Below are positions 7,839 to 15,755 of a stretch of DNA of 30,574 nucleotides, in pieces. The stretch is from an uncultured Eubacteriales bacterium. GTDB taxonomy: Bacteria > Bacillota > Clostridia > Christensenellales > Aristaeellaceae. Position numbers and translations under genes: made by a program. The notes under the pieces were generated by a model, which saw only the letters and a program-made list of their open reading frames with translations, made no database searches and was not told the origin of the DNA. Within the stretch, counting starts at the first letter, position 1; each line of letters begins with the position of its first letter. The DNA lies in assembly GCA_900548145.1 (NCBI GenBank), contig URJB01000026.1, forward strand, positions 1-30,574. Direction: 5' to 3'.

Positions 7839-8450
7839 ATGGCTGTTTCCATTGCACGTAAGGGGATGCTGCTGATTATTTCCGGGCCTTCCGGCGCGGG
7901 AAAAGGCACTTTGGTCAAAAAACTTTTGAGCAGCGACCCAAGCTTCCGGCTCAGCTGCAGCGTCACCACCCGTCAGCCCCGAGAGGGAGAGATCGAGGGC
8001 GTTCACTATTACTTCATCGACGATGCGAAGTACGCCCAGTTGGTGGAGGAAAACGCCTTTCTGGAGCACGCGTCCGTGCACGGTCACAGCTACGGCACCC
8101 TGCGGGAGCCTGTGGAAAAGATGATCTCCGAGGGCCTGAACGTGGTGCTGGAGATCGATCCTCAGGGTGCGCTTTCCGTTATGAAAAACGCCAACGATTA
8201 TGTCAGCGTTTTCATCCTTCCCCCCAGCTTTGAGGATCTGCGCGTGCGTCTGCATACCCGCAATACCGACGACCCGGTGGAGATCGAGCGCCGGCTGAAC
8301 AATGCCCGGGGCGAAGTCCGCAAGGTGGATCATTACCAGTACGCCATCATCAACGACAATCTGGAACTGGCCTATACCCAGCTGCAATCCATTGTCCGCG
8401 CCGAGAAGCAGCGCACCAGCCGCTTCCATCCCCATATTCTGGACGACTGA
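7839..8450 (+). CDS. gmk: Guanylate kinase
   Basis: This 203-aa enzyme phosphorylates GMP to GDP with ATP in the cytoplasm. The P-loop reads GPSGAGKGT at residues 16-24. The GMP-binding features follow: TTRQPREGE and the GVHYYFID segment, then EHASVHGHSYGT and EIDPQGA. The length is close to the usual 190-210. The start ATG lies 3 bases after remA stops, with GAGAGG 9 bases upstream. A second ATG ten codons in (before LLIISG) is a less likely start because it has no ribosome binding site. Confidence 0.96.
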   Translation: MAVSIARKGMLLIISGPSGAGKGTLVKKLLSSDPSFRLSCSVTTRQPREGEIEGVHYYFIDDAKYAQLVEENAFLEHASVHGHSYGTLREPVEKMISEGLNVVLEIDPQGALSVMKNANDYVSVFILPPSFEDLRVRLHTRNTDDPVEIERRLNNARGEVRKVDHYQYAIINDNLELAYTQLQSIVRAEKQRTSRFHPHILDD

Positions 8451-8498
8451 CTCGTCCGTCTGCCCATCACTTCCCATTATTTGAAGGAGGAACATTCC

Positions 8499-8711
8499 AT
8501 GGCCATTGTCAATCCTACCATCGTTGAACTGTCTGAAAAAGTGGATTCCCGCTACACCCTCGTGGTGGAAGCCAGCAAGCGCGCCCGCCAGCTGGTGGAC
8601 GGCGCTCAGCCTCTGGTGGACCCCAAGGACATGAAGCCCCTGAAGATCGCTATCGAAGAAATCAACCGCGGTCTGCTCACCTACGAGCGCGACCCGGAGG
8701 AACAGGAGTAA
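8499..8711 (+). CDS. rpoZ: DNA-directed RNA polymerase omega subunit
   Basis: This 70-aa small subunit helps assemble the RNA polymerase beta-prime subunit. The family pattern is visible: SRYTLVVEASKRARQL, then KPLKIAIEEINRG near the end. The start is the ATG at 8499, six codons inside the longest frame, because AAGGAGGAA lies 8 bases upstream. The upstream spacer from gmk is about 48 bases. The coaBC gene starts 4 bases later, and its ribosome binding site (AGGAG) is inside the end of rpoZ. Confidence 0.93.
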   Translation: MAIVNPTIVELSEKVDSRYTLVVEASKRARQLVDGAQPLVDPKDMKPLKIAIEEINRGLLTYERDPEEQE

Positions 8712-8715
8712 TTCC

Positions 8716-9909
8716 ATGCGCATCGTCATGGGCGTAACGGGCGGCATTGCGGCCTATAAGGCCTGCGAGGTGGTCTCCCGGTTGAAGAAACTGGGCCATG
8801 AGGTGGATGTTATCATGACAGAGAACGCCACCCGTCTGGTGGCTCCCCTGACCTTCGAGACCCTCAGCAAGCGGCCCGTCTGTGTGGATACCTTTACCCG
8901 CACCGAAAGCTGGGACGTGAAGCATATCTCGCTGGCTCAGAAAGCCGAGCTGTTTCTGGTGGCCCCGGCTACCGCCAATCTGATGGCCAAGCTGGCCTGC
9001 GGCATTGCCGACGATATGCTCACCACCACGCTGCTGGCCACCAAAGCGCCCATTCTGCTGGCTCCGGCCATGAACACGGGCATGTGGACGGCCGAGGCAA
9101 CACAGGCCAATCTGCGCACCCTGCAGGCCCGCGGCGTCCACTTTGTCGGTCCGGAAAGCGGCTTTCTTGCCTGCGGCGACACCGGGGCGGGCCGCATGAG
9201 CGAGCCTGCGCAGATCGTGGAAGCCGCCGAAAAGCTGCTGCATCCCCGCCGCGACTTGGAGGGCCTTCGGGTTCTCGTCACGGCCGGGCCCACGATGGAG
9301 CGTATCGACCCGGTTCGTTACCTGACCAACGATTCCTCCGGCAAAATGGGTTACGCCATTGCTGCGGCCGCACAGGCCCGCGGCGCTTCTGTCACGCTGG
9401 TTTCCGGCCCGGTTCATTTGACGGCTCCTGCCGGAGTATCGGTCGTGCCGGTTATGTCTACCCAAAATCTCTACGACGCAATGATGACCCACTGTGCTTT
9501 TCAGGATGTTATCATTCAGGCGGCGGCTCCTGCCGATTATCGTCCTGCCGTCATGGCTCCCGAAAAGCTCAAAAAACAGGACGGCCAGCCCTTTGTGCTG
9601 ACGTTGGTGGAAAATCCCGACGTTGCGAAGGCTGTCGGTGAACAGAAAAAGCCCGGCCAGATTCTGGTGGGCTTTGCCGCCGAAACGGAGCATCTTCTGG
9701 AAAACGCCCAAAAGAAGCTGGATAAAAAGCATCTGGACATGATCGTTGCTAACGATGTTACCCAAGCAGGAGCCGGTTTCGGCGTTGATACCAACATCGT
9801 CACGCTGATCAGCCATCAGGGCATGAAATCCCTGCCGTTGCTGTCCAAGACCGAAGTGGCCGACCGCATTCTCGATCAGGTCGCCGTTCTTCGCGCTCAG
9901 ACCCACTGA
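8716..9909 (+). CDS. coaBC: Bifunctional phosphopantothenoylcysteine decarboxylase/phosphopantothenate-cysteine ligase
   Basis: This 397-aa enzyme carries out two steps of coenzyme A synthesis: ligation of cysteine to 4'-phosphopantothenate, then decarboxylation to phosphopantetheine. The N-terminal half is the FMN-binding CoaC flavoprotein, with GVTGGIAAYK at 7-16, catalytic H70, PAMN at 117-120 and the lid cysteine C153 in FLACGDTGAGRM. The C-terminal CoaB half contains VTAGPTMERIDPVR and NDSSGKMGYA for nucleotide binding. It is full length. In many relatives priA follows; here the operon ends with a strong terminator. Confidence 0.96.
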   Translation: MRIVMGVTGGIAAYKACEVVSRLKKLGHEVDVIMTENATRLVAPLTFETLSKRPVCVDTFTRTESWDVKHISLAQKAELFLVAPATANLMAKLACGIADDMLTTTLLATKAPILLAPAMNTGMWTAEATQANLRTLQARGVHFVGPESGFLACGDTGAGRMSEPAQIVEAAEKLLHPRRDLEGLRVLVTAGPTMERIDPVRYLTNDSSGKMGYAIAAAAQARGASVTLVSGPVHLTAPAGVSVVPVMSTQNLYDAMMTHCAFQDVIIQAAAPADYRPAVMAPEKLKKQDGQPFVLTLVENPDVAKAVGEQKKPGQILVGFAAETEHLLENAQKKLDKKHLDMIVANDVTQAGAGFGVDTNIVTLISHQGMKSLPLLSKTEVADRILDQVAVLRAQTH

Positions 9910-9935
9910 CCGGCTCCAAAAACGCTCTCCTCTTT

Positions 9936-9983
9936 AATAAGCTAAGGTGAAGTTTTTCAAGCTTCTCCTTAGCTTATTTTATC
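9936..9983 (+). terminator. Strong terminator after coaBC, bidirectional
   Basis: AATAAGCTAAGG-T-GAAG (9936-9952) pairs with CTTC-T-CCTTAGCTTATT (9962-9978), a stem of about 16 bp around a T-rich loop. TT follows on the plus strand after the stem's own TTATT. It lies between convergent coaBC and GH32 genes and can serve both. Confidence 0.85.
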
Positions 9984-10048
9984 AGAAGGAAAGTTCATTT
10001 GTCAAAGGCGCTCAATCGCCCATTGCATGATGAAGCTTTCTGTCTTTC

Positions 10049-11515
10049 TTACACGTTCAGCTCATACAGAATCGCTTCCGCTTCGCATCCCTTTCCATCG
10101 GTGGACAGCGTAACGCCCCTGCCCGATTTTCTCGGGAAAACGCGGGTGCTCATAACCTTTTCGCCGTCCTGAATAAAGATTTCCACGGAACAACGATCCA
10201 CAAAAATCCTCAACTCCAACTGACCATCCCGCAGCGGAACGTCGGCTTCCGCCGTCATCTGACTCCCTGTCGCCTTTTCACCTGCGGTAGAGAAGCCGCT
10301 CCGGGTCGCGTCGACACGAAGCACCTGTTCTCCTCCGTCATATTCGATGCAGAATTCCTGTTCTGCATCCATCAGCAGCGACAGTCGCACCGTCTGTTTC
10401 CCCACGTTTTGGAAACGGAAAAGCATCTCCGCGCATTCCCTAGTTGAAAACTCCCATGCACTCTTCGGAGTCAAACAGCCTTTCTTTTCCGTTTTTTCTA
10501 CGTGGTATCTTTCGATTTCCCGCACAGGCCGTTGCATCAGCCGTCCATTTTCCCAAGTCAATTCCCGCACCAGCGCCATACAGCCGTTCCAGCCATGACC
10601 GAGCTTGTCCGTCGGCATCTGATGGAGCCAGCTCTGCATCCAGCCCGCCATCAGAAGCCGTCCGTCCCGGCTTTCCGTCATCTGCGGCGCGTAATAATCC
10701 CAGCCATTGTCCAGCGCAGCCCGGCCTTCTTCGTAGAAATGCGCGGCCTTTTCATCCACTGTCCCCCAAAGCACGATAGACGGATTCGTATGCGGATATT
10801 TTCTTCCATCCATCGGCACGTCCATGACGCTTAAAAGCAGCAGTGCCCGTCCGTCCCGCACAACTAAATCAGGGCATTCCAGCATCTGGTCAAACCCATC
10901 CAGAAAAATGCCTTTCATCTCCCAATGAAGCCCATCGCGGGACGCATACTGCACCAGCGACCCGCCCTGCCCGTTGCGATTGGTCGCCAGCAGCCGCCAT
11001 TCATCGCCCCATCGGAACAGGCAGGGGTCGCGGAAATCCACAGAGGAACCGCCCTCCGGGAGCATTGCTCTGCCGATCACCGGGTTTCGCTCCTCCTTGA
11101 TAAAATGTGCGCCATCCCGGCTGACTGCCATACACTGCTGCTGATAGTGTCCGCCTTCCCCATCGGCTTCCAGTCCGGCGTAGGCCACCAGCATCTCCTC
11201 GCCGTCCATCTGGGCGGTTCCCGTAAAACATCCGCCTTCATCTGCGCTGGTATCCGGAGCAAGGGCTACGCCCTGCCAATCCCACTTCACCAGGTCATCG
11301 CTGGCCCAATGTCCCCAGTGCATCGGCCCCCATTGGCTCGAATACGGATGATACTGTCCGTACAGATGATATTGACCAAAAGCCTCTATAAACCCGCAGG
11401 GATCGTTCACCCACCCTACCGGCGGTGCTGCATGGTAGGCGGGGAAATACTTGTGATCAACAAATGGACATTCCATTTTCACATATGCATTGGCGGCTTC
11501 TATCGTCCTTTTCAT
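10049..11515 (-). CDS. Glycoside hydrolase family 32 (beta-fructofuranosidase / sucrose-6-phosphate hydrolase type)
   Basis: This 488-aa enzyme should cleave terminal beta-fructosyl bonds in sucrose, sucrose 6-phosphate or fructo-oligosaccharides. The three family motifs are present: WVNDPCG at 35-41 with nucleophile D38, FRDP at 161-164 and ECPD at 213-216 with acid/base E213. A C-terminal beta-sandwich domain follows from about residue 330, with VDRCSVEIFI near its end. In the first motif Cys replaces the usual Asn (NDPNG). The start is an ATG with AGGAGG 9 bases upstream, 28 codons inside the longest frame. No signal peptide is seen, so it acts in the cytoplasm. No clear promoter was found, and it lies just after the rpmJ terminator. 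Confidence 0.9.
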   Translation of the reverse strand: MKRTIEAANAYVKMECPFVDHKYFPAYHAAPPVGWVNDPCGFIEAFGQYHLYGQYHPYSSQWGPMHWGHWASDDLVKWDWQGVALAPDTSADEGGCFTGTAQMDGEEMLVAYAGLEADGEGGHYQQQCMAVSRDGAHFIKEERNPVIGRAMLPEGGSSVDFRDPCLFRWGDEWRLLATNRNGQGGSLVQYASRDGLHWEMKGIFLDGFDQMLECPDLVVRDGRALLLLSVMDVPMDGRKYPHTNPSIVLWGTVDEKAAHFYEEGRAALDNGWDYYAPQMTESRDGRLLMAGWMQSWLHQMPTDKLGHGWNGCMALVRELTWENGRLMQRPVREIERYHVEKTEKKGCLTPKSAWEFSTRECAEMLFRFQNVGKQTVRLSLLMDAEQEFCIEYDGGEQVLRVDATRSGFSTAGEKATGSQMTAEADVPLRDGQLELRIFVDRCSVEIFIQDGEKVMSTRVFPRKSGRGVTLSTDGKGCEAEAILYELNV

Positions 11516-11584
11516 CCGTGCTTGCCTCCTGACGTTTGAATGATTTTCCATTCGACGCGCTTTTCTTCTTTCCCTTCTGAATGC

Positions 11585-11611
11585 AAAAACGGCAGGCATT
11601 TCTGCCCGCCG
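11585..11611 (-). terminator. Terminator after rpmJ, end of the ribosomal protein cluster
   Basis: On the minus strand CGGCGGGC (11611-11604) pairs with GCCTGCCG (11597-11590), eight bp with one G-U, around a 6-base loop, followed by five T (11589-11585). It lies 16 bases after the rpmJ stop, so most transcription of the adk-rpmJ genes should end here. Confidence 0.8.
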
Positions 11612-11626
11612 CTTTTCATGAGCTTC

Positions 11627-11740
11627 TCAGCCCTGCTTCTGCTTATGCTTGGGATTTTCGCAGATCACCATCACGCGGCCCTTGCGCTTGATGATCTTGC
11701 ACTTTTCGCAGATGGGTTTCACAGAGGGACGAACCTTCAT
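11627..11740 (-). CDS. rpmJ: Ribosomal protein L36, zinc-binding form
   Basis: This 37-aa protein begins MKVRPSVKPICEKCKIIKRK and ends in PKHKQKQG. The four zinc ligands C11, C14, C27 and H32 are all present, so it is the zinc-containing form. It is the last ribosomal gene of the cluster, and GGAGGT lies 8 bases before its ATG. In most Firmicutes rpsM, rpsK, rpsD, rpoA and rplQ follow. Here a terminator and an unrelated GH32 gene follow instead. Confidence 0.95.
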   Translation of the reverse strand: MKVRPSVKPICEKCKIIKRKGRVMVICENPKHKQKQG

Positions 11741-11823
11741 GTGGACTACCTCCTTTTCTTCATCAGGAACTCCGCCGTCAGGCGAAGCGGATTGCTTTAT
11801 CGCCGTTCAGCCGCAGACTGAAC

Positions 11824-12045
11824 TCAGTTTTTGCTGCGCCAGGTAATACGGCCACGGGTCAGATCGTAGGGGGAGAGCTCCACGGTCACCTTATCGCCGG
11901 GATAAATGCGGATGAAGTTCATGCGCATTTTTCCGGAGATCTGCGCCATAATGATGTGGCCGCCGGGGAGCTCAACTTTGAAATTCGCATTCGGAAGCGC
12001 TTCCGTTACGGTGCCTTCCATTTCGATGACGTCACTTTTGGACAA
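11824..12045 (-). CDS. infA: Translation initiation factor IF-1
   Basis: This 73-aa protein has a single S1-type OB fold and binds the ribosomal A site during initiation. It reads SKSDVIEMEGTVTEALPNA, later GKMRMNFIRI and PGDKVTVELSPYDLTRGRI, which matches the family almost end to end. The longest frame is 16 codons longer. I chose TTG at 12045 because AAGGAGG lies 8 bases upstream and because this gives the usual 72-73 residue length. The start lies inside the end of the KOW gene, a 14-base overlap in another frame. Confidence 0.92.
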   Translation of the reverse strand: MSKSDVIEMEGTVTEALPNANFKVELPGGHIIMAQISGKMRMNFIRIYPGDKVTVELSPYDLTRGRITWRSKN

Positions 12046-12355
12046 ACGCACATTCCTCCTTTTCCGGGTGGGGCTCAGCGCCCTCGTAAGCATCCTTGGC
12101 TGCTTTCAGCGCCTTGCGAATGTCGCTGTCAGCTATCTTTCCGCCGCTGCCGCCCTTTCCCGAAACGGAAATGGTGAAGGGCAGCGCGTAAAGGTGCTTT
12201 ACTTGCTTTTTCTTTGGCTTTTCCAGAGTACGCAGCCTTCCGTCGCACAGAAGAACCATTCGTTCGTCCAATACTTGCAAAACCGCATACCAGTTTCCGG
12301 CGTCATGGCCGCGCGTTACGCATACGACTCGTCCGGCTTCCAACGGCGCTTTCAC
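12032..12355 (-). CDS. KOW domain RNA-binding protein
   Basis: This 107-aa basic protein carries a KOW motif near its N-terminus (about residues 6-35: AGRVVCVTRGHDAGNWYAV), as in ribosomal proteins L14e and L27e. A Lys-rich segment follows (EKPKKKQVKHLYALP), then a Gly/Lys-rich linker and an acidic tail. Genes of this type lie between map and infA in many Clostridia and Bacilli. Ribosome or RNA binding is likely, but the precise role is unknown. Its ATG overlaps the map stop by 4 bases (ATGA), and its end contains the ribosome binding site and start of infA, so all three are translationally linked. Confidence 0.8.
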   Translation of the reverse strand: MKAPLEAGRVVCVTRGHDAGNWYAVLQVLDERMVLLCDGRLRTLEKPKKKQVKHLYALPFTISVSGKGGSGGKIADSDIRKALKAAKDAYEGAEPHPEKEECAFVQK

Positions 12356-13131
12356 TCTTCTTCCTCCGTCAGGGCAAAGCCCGGATACGAAAGGAGCTCC
12401 GGCAGACCGTTTTCGTTGATGACGATCGTGTGCTCGTAGTGGGAGCAGACGCTGGAATCCTCCGTTACCACGGTCCAGCCGTCTTCCAGCTCGGCCACAT
12501 GATAGTCGCCCTTGGCGATCATAGGCTCGATTGCAAGGGTCATTCCCGGACGCAGCTTCACGCCGTGTCCTTCCCTTCCAAAATTGGGAACGCTGGGTTC
12601 TTCGTGCATATTACGCCCGATTCCGTGACCCGTCAGGTCGCGAATCACGCCGTAGCCGAAGCTCTCCGCATAGGTTTGAACCGCATGGCCAATGTCGCCC
12701 AGGTGATTTCCGTTCAACGCCTTCCGAACGCCCTTGAAAAAGCATTCTTCCGTCACATTGATCAGCTTCTGATCTTCCGGGCTGACGTTTCCGACGCCTA
12801 CCGTAAAGGCGCTGTCGGACTGCCAGCCATCCAGGATCAGACCGCAATCCACGGACAGGACGTCGCCGCCCTTCAAAATCACCCGATCGCTGGGGATCCC
12901 ATGCACGACCTCCTCATTGATGGAGGTGCAGATGGATGCTGGATAGCCGTTATAATCCAGAAAAGAGGGGATCGCCTTGTGTTTCCGAATCAGCTGCTCG
13001 GCGTACACATCCAACTCAGCCGTGCTCATGCCCGGTTTGATAGCTTCCCGCAGACGGCAAAGCACATCATAGAGCAGCGCACCGGCCTTTCTCATGCATT
13101 CGATCTGCTGTGGATTTTTCAGGTAGATCAT
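12352..13131 (-). CDS. map: Methionine aminopeptidase, type I
   Basis: This 259-aa cytoplasmic metalloenzyme removes the N-terminal methionine from new proteins. Metal and catalytic residues appear in order: H in NEEVVHGIPSD, two Asp in SVDCGLILDGWQSDSA, H in GHGIGRNMHEEP, E in MTLAIEPM and E in SHYEHTIVI. No N-terminal zinc-finger extension is present. The start ATG overlaps the adk stop as ATGA, so translation is coupled to adk. The start MIYLKNPQQIE matches the usual type I start. Confidence 0.95.
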   Translation of the reverse strand: MIYLKNPQQIECMRKAGALLYDVLCRLREAIKPGMSTAELDVYAEQLIRKHKAIPSFLDYNGYPASICTSINEEVVHGIPSDRVILKGGDVLSVDCGLILDGWQSDSAFTVGVGNVSPEDQKLINVTEECFFKGVRKALNGNHLGDIGHAVQTYAESFGYGVIRDLTGHGIGRNMHEEPSVPNFGREGHGVKLRPGMTLAIEPMIAKGDYHVAELEDGWTVVTEDSSVCSHYEHTIVINENGLPELLSYPGFALTEEEE

Positions 13132-13757
13132 TTGCTTGCCTCAAGTGCCTTCAGAATGGCTTCGCTGATCTCCTCCAGCGACAGATCGCCGCATACAGAG
13201 TGAAGCAGATTAGCCTTCTGATAAAAGTCGATCAAAGGCGCCGTCTTTTCATGATACACATTCAGCCGGCTTAAAACCGTTTCAGGTTTGTCGTCGTCCC
13301 GCTGAATCAGAGGCGTTCCATCCACCTTGCAGGCGGTTTCACCGTTCAGCCGGCTCACATGATAGGGCGCTCCACAGGTGGGGCAGACCCGGCGGCCGCT
13401 CAAACGGTTGACCAGCACTTCGTCAGCCACATCCAGATCAATGACGGCGTCCAGATCGGCAAAGGCCGACAGAGCTTCCGCCTGTTCCACCGTGCGGGGG
13501 AATCCATCCAGAATGTAACCGTTCCTGCAGTCATCCATGGCAAGGCGTTCCTTGACCAACGCAATGACCACCTCGTCCGGCACCAGCTGGCCCGCGTCCA
13601 TGAAGGTCTTTGCCTTCAGGCCGGTTTCCGTCTGGTTGGCGATGGCGGAACGGAGCATATCACCGGTGGAGATCTGAGGAATGTTCAGCTTTTCACAGAT
13701 GATCTTCGCCTGGGTTCCCTTTCCGGCGCCCGGAGGGCCAAGAAATACGATATTCAT
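13128..13757 (-). CDS. adk: Adenylate kinase, zinc-binding long form
   Basis: This 209-aa enzyme interconverts ATP plus AMP with two ADP. The P-loop is GPPGAGKGT at residues 7-15, the AMP site includes STGDMLR at 30-36, and DGFPRT is at 84-89. The LID domain has C125, C128, C143 and D146, the Cys3-Asp zinc site found in Gram-positive enzymes. The start ATG has AGGAGG 9 bases upstream and gives the family start MNIVFLGPPG. The longer frame upstream has no support. A predicted promoter sits about 90 bases upstream, so adk-map-KOW-infA-rpmJ can be transcribed apart from secY. Confidence 0.95.
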   Translation of the reverse strand: MNIVFLGPPGAGKGTQAKIICEKLNIPQISTGDMLRSAIANQTETGLKAKTFMDAGQLVPDEVVIALVKERLAMDDCRNGYILDGFPRTVEQAEALSAFADLDAVIDLDVADEVLVNRLSGRRVCPTCGAPYHVSRLNGETACKVDGTPLIQRDDDKPETVLSRLNVYHEKTAPLIDFYQKANLLHSVCGDLSLEEISEAILKALEASK

Positions 13758-14004
13758 TAAAATGCCTCCTTCGCTTGCATGGTCAGTGCTGCTTTTCATC
13801 CAATTTCGCGCAGAACCAACGAAGGCCGCCACTGCACGGCACAGCTTATGATACCACATCTGCGGTAACTTGCCAATGCCGTGCCGGGCGGCTTCATTGG
13901 TTCTTTTGCGAACCTCTCAGGAAAGCCCCGGGCATTGCCCGAAGTCCCTCCGTCTGTACAGGATGACTTCCGCAGCGCCACGGACAGCTGCGCTGATCTT
14001 ACGA
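13758..14004. other. Spacer between secY and adk
   Basis: The 247 bases are unusually long for this operon, where secY and adk are often nearly adjacent. They contain the predicted adk promoter and no convincing terminator or coding frame. An upstream GC-rich stretch at 13880-13950 has short inverted pieces but no T-tract. Confidence 0.5.
13848..13876 (-). promoter_or_regulatory. Predicted internal promoter for adk-map-KOW-infA-rpmJ
   Basis: On the minus strand TTGGCA (13876-13871) and TATCAT (13853-13848) are 17 bases apart. TGG directly before the -10 box makes it an extended -10 type. It lies about 91 bases ahead of adk, in the secY-adk spacer. Confidence 0.55.
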
Positions 14005-15300
14005 TCAGGTAAGCGTGTCGTAGTTACGGCTGACCAGCAGATCATCCAGCTGACGCTTGGTCTCCAGCACAACGCTGACCGCGATGAGCAGGCTGGAAGC
14101 GGCGAAAGGCACGCTGGTCTGCAGACCCACGGTGAACAGGTTGGGCAGGGTCGCCAGAACGGCCAGGAACAGAGCCGCAAACAGAGTCAAGCGATTGTTG
14201 GTGCGCGCCAGAAAATCCGCGGTGGGCTTGCCGGGACGCACATGCGGAATCACACCGCCCTGCTGCTGAATGTTCTTTGACATTTCATCAGGCTGGAAGG
14301 AAATGGAGGTGTAGAAGTAGGTGAACGCGATGATGAGCAGCGCGGTCACGATCATGTACAGGGGGCTGTAGTAGTTCATGTACCGGCTCCACCAGAGGCC
14401 CAAGCCGCTTTCGCTGCCGCCGAAAAGCTGGATCAGCGTGGAGGGGAAAGCCATGAAGGAGTACGCGAAGATCAGGGGCATAACGCCAACGCTGCAAACC
14501 TTCAGCGGCAGGATGCTGCTCTGGCCGCCGTACATTTTCCGGCCGGTCACACGCTTGGCATACTGCACCTGAATGCGGCGGACGCCCATGTCCACGAAGG
14601 TCACGACTACGATCATCACCAGAGCGAACAGCAGCACCGCCAGCAGGGTCAGCCAGGGAGTCAGCGAGGTAGCGCTGAAAGCGTTGGCGATCAGGCTGGT
14701 GAAGCCGTTGAACAGGTTGGAGATGATGCCAGCGAAAATCAGCAGAGACACACCGTTTCCGAGACCATTCGCGGTGATCCGTTCGCCGATCCACATGGCC
14801 AGCGCCGTACCGGCGGCCATGCTCACGCCCACCAGAACGGTGTTGAACCAGCCGCTCTTGATGTAGCCCAGGCTGTACACCAGACCGATGGCCTGAATCA
14901 CAGCCAGCACGACCGTCACATAGCGGGTGATGGAGGCGATCTTCTTCTGGCCGTCGGGGCCGCTCTTGGACAGACGTTCCAGAGCGGGGATGGCGATGGT
15001 CAGAAGCTGCATGATAATCGAGGAGTTGATGTACGGAGTAATACCCATGGCCATGATGGTCATGTTGGAGAAGTTACTACCGGTCATCATGTTAACGAGG
15101 TCCAGCAGGGGCAGGTTGCTCCCGCTCATGGCGGACTTAACGCGAACGTAGTCAACGCCGGGAGCGGGGATCACGCCTACCAGCCGGAAGAGGATCAGCA
15201 TGAAGAAGGTGTAGATCAGCTTCTTGCGAATGTCCTGCACCTTCCATGCGTTGTGAAGGGATTGCCAAATGCTCACTTTATTGTTCGCATTCTTAGCCAT
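14005..15300 (-). CDS. secY: Preprotein translocase subunit SecY
   Basis: This 431-aa membrane protein forms the Sec protein-conducting channel. About ten membrane spans are visible. The N-terminal cytoplasmic segment ends in DIRKKLIYTFFMLILFRLVG, followed by the plug region with IPAPGVD. Conserved loop pieces such as MGVRRIQVQYAKRVTGRKM and GGVIPHVRPGKPT are intact. It ends the spc part, starts 1 base after the rplO stop, and has AGGTGA 8 bases before its ATG. Confidence 0.97.
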   Translation of the reverse strand: MAKNANNKVSIWQSLHNAWKVQDIRKKLIYTFFMLILFRLVGVIPAPGVDYVRVKSAMSGSNLPLLDLVNMMTGSNFSNMTIMAMGITPYINSSIIMQLLTIAIPALERLSKSGPDGQKKIASITRYVTVVLAVIQAIGLVYSLGYIKSGWFNTVLVGVSMAAGTALAMWIGERITANGLGNGVSLLIFAGIISNLFNGFTSLIANAFSATSLTPWLTLLAVLLFALVMIVVVTFVDMGVRRIQVQYAKRVTGRKMYGGQSSILPLKVCSVGVMPLIFAYSFMAFPSTLIQLFGGSESGLGLWWSRYMNYYSPLYMIVTALLIIAFTYFYTSISFQPDEMSKNIQQQGGVIPHVRPGKPTADFLARTNNRLTLFAALFLAVLATLPNLFTVGLQTSVPFAASSLLIAVSVVLETKRQLDDLLVSRNYDTLT

Positions 15301-15301
15301 C

Positions 15302-15742
15302 TTACTTCACCTCGGCTTTCCCGCCGAGAGCCTCGATCTTATTCTTGGCCGTTTCGGTGAACTTCGCGGCTTCTACGGTGAGCTTTTTGGTCAGGTCTCC
15401 GTTGCCAAGAACTTTCACGCCGTCCAGCGTCTTCTTGACCAGACCGGCCTTCTTCAAATCTTCCACAGTAACGGTCGCGCCGTCCTCGAACACTTCCAGA
15501 GCGCCCACGTTCACCGTCGCGTACTCTACGCGGAACGGATTGGTGAAGCCCTTCTTAGGAACGCGGCGATACAACGGCATCTGGCCGCCTTCAAATCCGG
15601 GGCGCTTGCCGCCGCCAGAACGGGCTTTGGCGCCCTTGTGGCCCTTACCGGAGGTCTTGCCCAGGCCGGAGCCCACGCCTCGACCAAGGCGCTTCGCAGC
15701 GGTGGTGGAACCTGCGGCGGGTTGCAGCTCGTGCAGTTTCAT
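15302..15742 (-). CDS. rplO: Ribosomal protein L15
   Basis: This 146-aa large-subunit protein opens MKLHELQPAAGSTTAAKRLG and has the Gly-rich N-terminal arm (GRGVGSGLGKTSGKGHKG) that threads into 23S rRNA. GFEGGQMPLYRRVPKKGF is typical. It is full length. Its start follows rpmD by 13 bases with GGAGG upstream. It is adjacent to secY as in nearly all bacteria. Confidence 0.97.
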   Translation of the reverse strand: MKLHELQPAAGSTTAAKRLGRGVGSGLGKTSGKGHKGAKARSGGGKRPGFEGGQMPLYRRVPKKGFTNPFRVEYATVNVGALEVFEDGATVTVEDLKKAGLVKKTLDGVKVLGNGDLTKKLTVEAAKFTETAKNKIEALGGKAEVK

Positions 15743-15755
15743 TGGGTATCCCTCC

